Shown: positions 45,553 through 50,677 of the stretch, in pieces
Numbering within the stretch: the first letter of the stretch is position 1
Layout: every line of letters starts with the position of its first letter
NCBI GenBank assembly: GCA_000402075.1
Contig: ARWO01000027.1
Span: 1 to 50,677, forward strand
Direction: 5' to 3'
From: Thaumarchaeota archaeon SCGC AAA007-O23
Lineage (GTDB): Archaea > Thermoproteota > Nitrososphaeria > Nitrososphaerales > Nitrosopumilaceae
Length of the DNA: 50,677 nt
Notes under the pieces: model-generated
Told to the model about the DNA's origin: nothing
Databases searched by the model: none
Seen by the model: the letters and a program-made list of their open reading frames with translations, nothing else
Translations under genes and position numbers: made by a program

Positions 45553-46551
45553 ATGCCAAGTTGGAAAAAAGGCGACCCAATACTAATTGATGCTTGGAAG
45601 CCAAAAATCTTGAACCATAGATCAATACAGACATACAAGAAAAATATCGTCTCCTTCATAGAAACAAGTAATGTTGAAAAGATTACCGGGTTTACCGATA
45701 TTGAAGTCGCTGTTATTTCTTATTTAGAAAATTCAAAACTAAATATGGATTTTAGTTTAGAAAAGCATATAGAGAAAATACAAGTAGCTGTTCAATATTT
45801 TGGATGGATGATTGGGGTTGAAAATGCGTATGCTAAACTGAAAAAAAATCTTTCTTTGCCGTCAAAATATACCGATGAAGCATTAAAAAAATTATCAGAT
45901 GAGTATTTGCCTGAATACAAACGCGCTCATCCCGAATACGTACAAAATCAAAAAGCTCAGCAGCAACGACCAAGCATAAAGCAAAAAAAGCGTGATTTTG
46001 CTTCTATCAACCAAAAATGGGATCCAAAACAAACAAAATTGTCAGAAGAAAAGAGGAAACAGTCAACAGGCTGTAGCTTTACACAGAATCATCTTGTTCC
46101 TCATCTTCCTGAAATCAAATTGCCCAACGAGATCGTTAAGTGTAATTGTCAAAAATCTAATTTTCCGAGTAGTAGCATTGACTTCATCAGATTGTTGGAT
46201 TGGCATCACATACGTGACAAAGAACATTTCCCGGAACAAAAGTACGACGAAAAAAATGGGCACGTATTGTGCAAAGGTCATCATCTGTGGATCACAGCAA
46301 TTAGCCAACCAGAACGTACTGCATTGCTTAAAGCGAGTATAAAAAATCACTTCACCCAGAAAATAAAAATTTGTTCTGATGCAGATGCTGAGATCCTCGA
46401 TAAAATGTTGGATGCGATTGTAGATTCTGTGGATGTCTGGATCGCCAATCATACAGACAAAAATTTAGAGAAAACGCATGACGCGGTTTTCAGTTTTAAT
46501 TCTTTCATTTTTTCAAGGTGCCAAAGCTATGACCCGCATCGGGCAGATTAA
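45553..46551 (+). CDS. Uncharacterised protein with HNH-like motif
   Basis: From ATG 45553 (GTG 45547 is an alternative) the product is 332 residues. The N-terminal ~130 residues are helical, with SYLENSKLNMDFSLEKH; a basic linker follows (QQQRPSIKQKKRDF). At about 217-245 LLDWHHIRDKEHFPEQKYDE and NGHVLCKGHHLW make a WHH...N...HH pattern like the beta-beta-alpha-metal HNH nuclease fold. CNCQK just before could add a zinc site. A nuclease role is plausible but not shown. I cannot name the family. Confidence 0.55.
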   Translation: MPSWKKGDPILIDAWKPKILNHRSIQTYKKNIVSFIETSNVEKITGFTDIEVAVISYLENSKLNMDFSLEKHIEKIQVAVQYFGWMIGVENAYAKLKKNLSLPSKYTDEALKKLSDEYLPEYKRAHPEYVQNQKAQQQRPSIKQKKRDFASINQKWDPKQTKLSEEKRKQSTGCSFTQNHLVPHLPEIKLPNEIVKCNCQKSNFPSSSIDFIRLLDWHHIRDKEHFPEQKYDEKNGHVLCKGHHLWITAISQPERTALLKASIKNHFTQKIKICSDADAEILDKMLDAIVDSVDVWIANHTDKNLEKTHDAVFSFNSFIFSRCQSYDPHRAD

Positions 46552-46583
46552 GTTTTGTGAACATTAAATCTCTAAAAATGAAA

Positions 46584-46668
46584 TGCGGGAAGTGGGATTT
46601 GAACCCACGAACTCCTAGGAGATAAGGATCTGAACCTTACGCCGTTGGCCAGGCTGGGCGACTCCCGC
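46584..46668 (-). tRNA. trnL: tRNA-Leu (CAG anticodon)
   Basis: Read on the minus strand, GCGGGAG (46668-46662) pairs with TTCCCGC near 46585. The D arm is GCCCAGCCTGGCCAACGGC, the anticodon stem TAAGG/CCTTA holds the loop TTCAGAT with anticodon CAG, a long variable arm TCTCCTAGGAGTTCG marks type II Leu, and TGGG-TTCAAAT-CCCA is the T arm. The discriminator is A and CCA is not encoded. It reads CUG leucine codons. Confidence 0.96.
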
Positions 46669-46731
46669 AACAAGAAAGAAAAAAACATAGAATAAGTTTC
46701 TTTTTTGTTAGTAAACACAAAATAGCCGAGT

Positions 46732-46917
46732 ATGTCTATCAATTTAGTGGAATTTAGAGAAATATATTGCAATGATTGTAAGAAAATGCTTGCCAGATAC
46801 AATGTAAAATATTACACGGAAGATATGATTGCTGAGTTAATTCAGACAGTCCATGTTGTTCACACTCGTGGTGGACATCATATAAAAATTCATAAAAAAA
46901 AATCTGAAAATAGTTAA
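46732..46917 (+). CDS. Small CxxC protein (61 aa)
   Basis: The 61-residue protein has EIYCNDCKKMLARYNVKYY (CxxC) and VHVVHTRGGHHIKIH, so two Cys and several His could bind one zinc. It starts at ATG 46732 in a short gap between tRNA-Leu and dnaJ. No function is known to me. Confidence 0.65.
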   Translation: MSINLVEFREIYCNDCKKMLARYNVKYYTEDMIAELIQTVHVVHTRGGHHIKIHKKKSENS

Positions 46918-46926
46918 AATTTAGTT

Positions 46927-47991
46927 TTAATCAAACGAATCTTCTAATTCCTTTAACAAATCTTTTTGGTGCTTGCTTAGTTTTTTGGGAATATTAACCA
47001 CCAACCTAACATATTGATCACCTCGGCCTCTAAATCCACGTCCATGCAATCCTTTTCCTTTAAGTTTGATTATTGTGTTTGGTTGACTGCCAGGTTCCAC
47101 AGTAATTTTACTGAATCCTTCTAGTGTAGGAACCTCTAAATTTTTTCCTAAGCTTACATCTGTCATTGATAATTGCGTATCATAAAAAATGTCTCGGCCA
47201 TCACGCTTGAATTTAGGATGAGGTGTAACGTTAACCCGTATTATTAAATCACCACTGACACCGTCAGGTATTGACTCGCCTTCGCCAGATATCACATAAT
47301 CACCATTATCTATGCCAGCGGGAAGTTCAAATGATATATGTTTAGTGCCTTTCACTTTTCCTAAATTACATTTTTTGCATGGTTTTTCTATCATCATACC
47401 CTGTCCGCTGCATTTTCTACATGGCTGAACAGTTACAAAAGTAGAAAATCCCATGTTCCGACTTATCCTTACTTGTCCCTGACCATCACAGTCTGAACAT
47501 TTTGTTTTTGATGAGCCAGGAAAACATCCAGAACCATTACACTCAGGACAGTCTACATTTTTTTGTAAATCAAGATCCATTCTTTTTCCGTTAAGCACAT
47601 CTTCAAGCGAAACAAAAGTTTCATGTAATAGGTCAGAACCTCTTTGTCTTCCAAAACCGCCAAATCCCTGTCGTCCTCTTCCTCCAAAGAGATTTTCAAA
47701 AATAGAACCAACATCGTCAAAGTTAAATCCGGCTCCTCTGAAAATATCCTCAGTACTGTATCGTCCATCTACGCCAGCATGACCGTGTTGATCATAAAGC
47801 TGACGTTTTTTTGTGTCTGACAAAACTGCGTATGCTTCTGAAATTTCCTTGAAATGTTCAGCAGCTTCAGAGGATTTGTTTCTGTCAGGATGAAATTTTA
47901 AAGCTAGTTTTCTGTATTGGGACTTGATCTCATTTACTTGAGTATCCTTTGAAATACCTAATACTTCGTAATAATCACGTTTTGCACTCAT
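46927..47991 (-). CDS. dnaJ: Chaperone DnaJ (Hsp40)
   Basis: The 354-residue protein has the J domain (RDYYEVLGISKDTQ, HPD in FHPDRN), a Gly/Phe-rich stretch, and four zinc-binding CxxCxG-type repeats (CPECNGSG, CSDCDGQG, CRKCSGQG, and CKKCNLGKV as the weakest). The C-terminal substrate domain has DGRDIFYDTQLSMTDVSLG. It stimulates DnaK ATPase and holds unfolded protein. It is the last gene of a minus-strand grpE-dnaK-dnaJ run. Confidence 0.96.
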   Translation of the reverse strand: MSAKRDYYEVLGISKDTQVNEIKSQYRKLALKFHPDRNKSSEAAEHFKEISEAYAVLSDTKKRQLYDQHGHAGVDGRYSTEDIFRGAGFNFDDVGSIFENLFGGRGRQGFGGFGRQRGSDLLHETFVSLEDVLNGKRMDLDLQKNVDCPECNGSGCFPGSSKTKCSDCDGQGQVRISRNMGFSTFVTVQPCRKCSGQGMMIEKPCKKCNLGKVKGTKHISFELPAGIDNGDYVISGEGESIPDGVSGDLIIRVNVTPHPKFKRDGRDIFYDTQLSMTDVSLGKNLEVPTLEGFSKITVEPGSQPNTIIKLKGKGLHGRGFRGRGDQYVRLVVNIPKKLSKHQKDLLKELEDSFD

Positions 47992-48021
47992 GTTCTAATC
48001 AAACAATTTGTTTTTTGAATT

Positions 48022-49917
48022 TTATTTAGATTGTTCTTCATCTGGTTTAGATTCAGGTTCTGGTTTAGATTCAGGTTCTGGTTTAGATTCAGGTTCTGGT
48101 TCAGGTTCTGACTTTTCTTCAGATTTGGTTTCGTCTTTCTGTTGATCTGCCCCTGGTGGAGGAGTAGTATTTTTGTATAATTCAGTAGTTATTTCATTCA
48201 ATATCGCCTTTAATGCATCTAGTTTTGTTTTAATTTGGTCTACATCCTGACTTAGAACTTCCTTCAGCTCCTTTATTGCATCCGTAACCTTAATTCCCTG
48301 TTCCTGTGAAATTTTGTCTTTAAGATCTTGGTTAACCAGTTTTTCTGTCGTGTAGATGAAGCTTTCTGCCTCATTTTTGATATCTACGGTATCTTTTTTC
48401 TTCTTATCTTCTTCTGCATGCTTTTCCGCATCTTCCTTCAATTTTTCTACCTCCTCATCTGATAGTTTTGTAGAAGATTCTATTGTGATTTTAGCATCCT
48501 TCCCAGTTCCAAGATCCTTTGCTGTCACATTTATGATACCATTCGCATCAATGTCAAATTTTACATTGACTTGTGGAACCCCACGAGGAGCTGGAGGAAT
48601 ATCAGTCAGATTAAAGCTTCCCAAAGAAACATTGTCAGCAACCATTGGTCGTTCCCCCTGAACCACATTTATTGTAACTGCGGTTTGACTATCAGCAGCT
48701 GTTGTGAAAGTCTTGTCTTTGGATGTAGGTATGGTAGTGTTTCTCTCAATAATTGGTTCACGCACACCACCTAGTGTTTCAATTCCTAATGTCAATGGAG
48801 TTACATCCAGTAATACAATATCACTTTCCACATCTCCAGCCAAGATACCAGCCTGAACAGCAGCGCCGAAGGCTACAGCCTCCATTGGATCAACTCCAGA
48901 TTCTGCCTCTTTTCCAATTGCATCTGTTACGAATTTTTTTACAATTGGCATTCTAGTGGGTCCGCCTACTAGCACAATTTTGGTGATCTCTGAAGCAGAT
49001 ATTTTTGCATCTTCAAGTGCCTTGTCAATTGAAGGTTTGCATCTTTCAACTAGTGATGTAACAATGCTATCTAGTTTAGCTCTTGTTAGTTTAACTTCAA
49101 GCGTAGTTTTTTCATGAATGTATGGCAAGTTTATGTCCGTTTCCATTACACCAGAAAGTTGAATCTTTGCCTTTTCACAAGCCTCTCTGAGTCGCTCCAT
49201 GGCTTTCTTGTCACTTGAAAGATCAACACCTTCTTTTTTTCGAAATTCTTCTTTGACATAATCCATTAGTAATTGATCCATATCCGTGCCGCCCAATTTA
49301 GTATCACCAGAAGTACTCTGTACTTCAAAAACGCCACCGCCCATTTCCATTATTGTAACATCAAGTGTACCACCACCAAAATCAAATACCAATATTTTCA
49401 TGTCCTGTTTTGCTTTGTCAAGACCAAAAGCAAGAGAGGCTGCGGTAGGTTCGTTGATAATTCGTGCTACCTCGAGTCCAGCGATTGTTCCTGCATCTTT
49501 GGTAGCTTGTCTCTGATTATCATCAAAATAGGCAGGAACTGTAATTACTGCCTTTGTAATCTTATCACCAGTAAATGCTTCAGCATCTTTCTTAATTTTT
49601 TGTAAAATAAATGCAGAGATTTGTTGTGGTTTGTATTCTTTGCCTTGAATTTTGTAAACATGATCTGTCCCCATCTTTCTCTTTGCTTTAGTAATCGTAT
49701 TTTCAGGATTTGTTACAGCTTGGTTTACAGCTGGTGTACCAACAAGCATGGCACTACCATCTTTTGGAAATGCAACGACTGATGGAAATGCTTTACCATG
49801 TGCTGTTTGACCTTCAGCTGAAGGAATTATTGTTGGCTTGCCGCCTTGAATAATTGCGGCAGCTGAGTTACTTGTTCCTAGATCAATACCAATTATTCTT
49901 TCTGCCAAATTTTTCAC
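48022..49917 (-). CDS. dnaK: Chaperone DnaK (Hsp70)
   Basis: The 631-residue protein has IIGIDLGTSNSAAAI (phosphate 1), AVITVPAYFDDNQRQAT, ILVFDFGGGTLDVTIMEM, IVLVGGPTRMPIVKKF and the substrate domain GERPMVADNVSLGSF. It begins MKNLAERIIGIDLGTS. Its C-terminal tail is a Glu/Pro/Lys/Ser repeat, EPESKP three times. It is an ATP-driven folding chaperone, made with grpE and dnaJ and absent from many hyperthermophilic archaea; acquisition from bacteria is the accepted view for the family. Confidence 0.97.
   Translation of the reverse strand: MKNLAERIIGIDLGTSNSAAAIIQGGKPTIIPSAEGQTAHGKAFPSVVAFPKDGSAMLVGTPAVNQAVTNPENTITKAKRKMGTDHVYKIQGKEYKPQQISAFILQKIKKDAEAFTGDKITKAVITVPAYFDDNQRQATKDAGTIAGLEVARIINEPTAASLAFGLDKAKQDMKILVFDFGGGTLDVTIMEMGGGVFEVQSTSGDTKLGGTDMDQLLMDYVKEEFRKKEGVDLSSDKKAMERLREACEKAKIQLSGVMETDINLPYIHEKTTLEVKLTRAKLDSIVTSLVERCKPSIDKALEDAKISASEITKIVLVGGPTRMPIVKKFVTDAIGKEAESGVDPMEAVAFGAAVQAGILAGDVESDIVLLDVTPLTLGIETLGGVREPIIERNTTIPTSKDKTFTTAADSQTAVTINVVQGERPMVADNVSLGSFNLTDIPPAPRGVPQVNVKFDIDANGIINVTAKDLGTGKDAKITIESSTKLSDEEVEKLKEDAEKHAEEDKKKKDTVDIKNEAESFIYTTEKLVNQDLKDKISQEQGIKVTDAIKELKEVLSQDVDQIKTKLDALKAILNEITTELYKNTTPPPGADQQKDETKSEEKSEPEPEPESKPEPESKPEPESKPDEEQSK
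48043..48108 (-). repeat. 18-base tandem repeat in the DnaK tail
   Basis: TGGTTTAGATTCAGGTTC (plus-strand reading) occurs three times exactly (48043-48060, 48061-48078, 48079-48096), followed by a 12-base partial copy. It encodes repeated KPEPES in the disordered C-terminus of DnaK. It could change in copy number by slippage. Confidence 0.9.
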
Positions 49918-50484
49918 CTATTTTTTAATTAATTTTTTTGAAACGCATACCTTCGAGTATTTCATTACCTCGTCACGAATAATATATCCTTTTGTGATCT
50001 CCTTCACAATTGTTCCCTCCTCATGATTATTATCTTCAATCTCTTGTACTACTTCATGTAATTTAGGATCAAGTTTCTTTCCTTCCGCTTCAATAGGTTT
50101 TACTTCATAATGATCCAAGATGGTCACCATGTTTTTTATGATGCCGTTTAGACTGTCTACGTTTCCTCCCTCCTTTTCATATGCATCTTTTGTACGAATA
50201 AAATCCTCATACACAGTTAAGAAATCTAAAATTATTTTGTCACCTCGTGCATTGATTCTATCAATTGTTTGTTTTTCCAGATTTTGGTAATCTGCTAGTA
50301 AGCGTAAGGATTTTTGTTTTTCTTTTTCTAAAAGATCATTTAATTCGGACAAGTCCACATCAGCCATATCTTCCTGTTTTTCTTTTTCTGAAAAAATATC
50401 ATCGTCCTTTTCGTTTTCACTTAGAAAAAAAATTTCAGACTCACCACCCGATGTATTAATTACAACGCCAGAAACACTTGTCAT
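49918..50484 (-). CDS. grpE: Nucleotide exchange factor GrpE; N-terminus uncertain
   Basis: The core is certain: LADYQNLEKQTIDRINARGD (coiled coil), DFLTVYEDFIRTKDAY, LDPKLHEVVQEIEDN and GYIIRDEVMKYSKVCVSK (beta-wing) match GrpE. The acidic lead SENEKDDDIFSEKEKQED is also GrpE-like. Upstream of about 50421 the opposite strand encodes a helicase and the lead becomes non-GrpE (MTSVSGVVINTSGGES). The listed ATG is 50484; ATG 50367 (MADVDLSEL) or a lost ATG just before SENEKDDD may be the true start. It stops one base before the dnaK ATG codon region and is co-transcribed with it. Confidence 0.8.
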   Translation of the reverse strand: MTSVSGVVINTSGGESEIFFLSENEKDDDIFSEKEKQEDMADVDLSELNDLLEKEKQKSLRLLADYQNLEKQTIDRINARGDKIILDFLTVYEDFIRTKDAYEKEGGNVDSLNGIIKNMVTILDHYEVKPIEAEGKKLDPKLHEVVQEIEDNNHEEGTIVKEITKGYIIRDEVMKYSKVCVSKKLIKK

Positions 50485-50677
50485 CCTTCTTACCCAGCAG
50501 AAAATGTTAACTGCACTTTCTGAATTGGAACGAGTCATAATTGATGAAGTACATGAGCTTTTGTCAAATGAAAGAGGTTCTCAACTATCAATAAGCCTAG
50601 AAAGATTACAACTTAACTCAAACCAAAAAATCATCCGAACTGGCTTATCAGCAACTATTGGAAATATTGAGGATGCT
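50423..50677 (+). pseudogene. Internal fragment of an Lhr-like superfamily 2 helicase
   Basis: The frame from about 50423 reads RKKISDSPPDVLITTPETL (motif Ib, TPE), then VIIDEVHELL (DEVH, motif II), QLSISLERLQ, and TGLSATIGNI (SAT, motif III), the order of Lhr-type helicases. The Q motif and Walker A, about 100 residues earlier in real helicases, are missing: the same frame runs back into antisense grpE as low-complexity Ser/Phe/Lys sequence. It continues past the window end. It could be a true truncation, a rearrangement, or a joining error. Confidence 0.7.

Noticed and set aside
46063..46452. 129-residue minus-strand frame opposite the HNH-like gene
   Set aside because: Antisense shadow with no independent motif.
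46688..46696. TATA box for tRNA-Leu
   Set aside because: A minus-strand TTATTCTA is at a suitable distance, but the stretch is so AT-rich that it is not distinguishable from chance.
50302..50422. Plus-strand helicase N-terminus overlapping grpE
   Set aside because: The frame is open but reads Ser/Phe/Lys-rich sequence without helicase motifs, and the minus strand is clearly GrpE.
1..50677. Insertion sequences, integrases or attachment sites bordering the glycan island
   Set aside because: No transposase, integrase, long inverted repeats or tRNA-end duplication was seen; the only tRNA lies 17 kb from the island.

Overview
The window is from a low-G+C archaeon, almost certainly an ammonia-oxidising thaumarchaeon (Nitrososphaeria) close to Nitrosopumilus. 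Archaeal markers are GatD/GatE, pelota, an archaeal 7S SRP RNA, a C/D box guide RNA, a Cdc48-type AAA ATPase, AglB/STT3, archaeal L2 and a tRNA-Leu without encoded CCA. A bacterial-type DnaJ-DnaK-GrpE set is typical of mesophilic archaea. No ammonia-oxidation, rRNA, CRISPR or transposase gene was seen. The lineage is judged from protein style, not from a search.

Region 1 (about 1-29.9 kb) is a surface-glycan island with genes on both strands. It holds an FkbM methyltransferase, a GT-C membrane glycosyltransferase, a metallophosphatase, a Gfo/Idh/MocA + ATP-grasp + HAD module, several glycosyltransferases, a DegT aminotransferase, two sulfotransferases, a C-terminal sulfatase remnant, a nucleotide-sugar dehydrogenase overlapping an Asn-synthase-like amidotransferase without glutaminase domain, a PIG-L deacetylase and a UDP-hexose epimerase. 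It ends with the oligosaccharyltransferase AglB, so the likely product is an amino-, uronate-, amide- and sulfate-decorated glycan, some of it for protein N-glycosylation. Three genes here (FkbM, a GT4 enzyme, AglB) are each broken by one missing A in an A-run, which points to homopolymer undercalling.

Region 2 (29.9-34.9 kb) has an NAD-dependent formate dehydrogenase with every active-site residue of the Pseudomonas enzyme, downstream of a radical SAM protein that looks like tetraether lipid synthase (Tes). Divergent from these are a TrmB-like and a DtxR-like regulator, a 54-residue zinc-ribbon protein missed by length cut-offs, and a well-formed C/D box sRNA on the minus strand.

Region 3 (34.9-50.7 kb) is housekeeping: pelota, CutA, a site-2 protease, a TtuA/Ncs6-like tRNA thiolation enzyme, SRP RNA, acylphosphatase, L2, Cdc48, GatD-GatE, an HNH-like orphan, tRNA-Leu(CAG), and dnaJ-dnaK-grpE on the minus strand. 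The last ~255 bases encode the inside of an Lhr-like helicase, joined abruptly to the GrpE N-terminus. This junction is either a rearrangement or a contig-end chimera.
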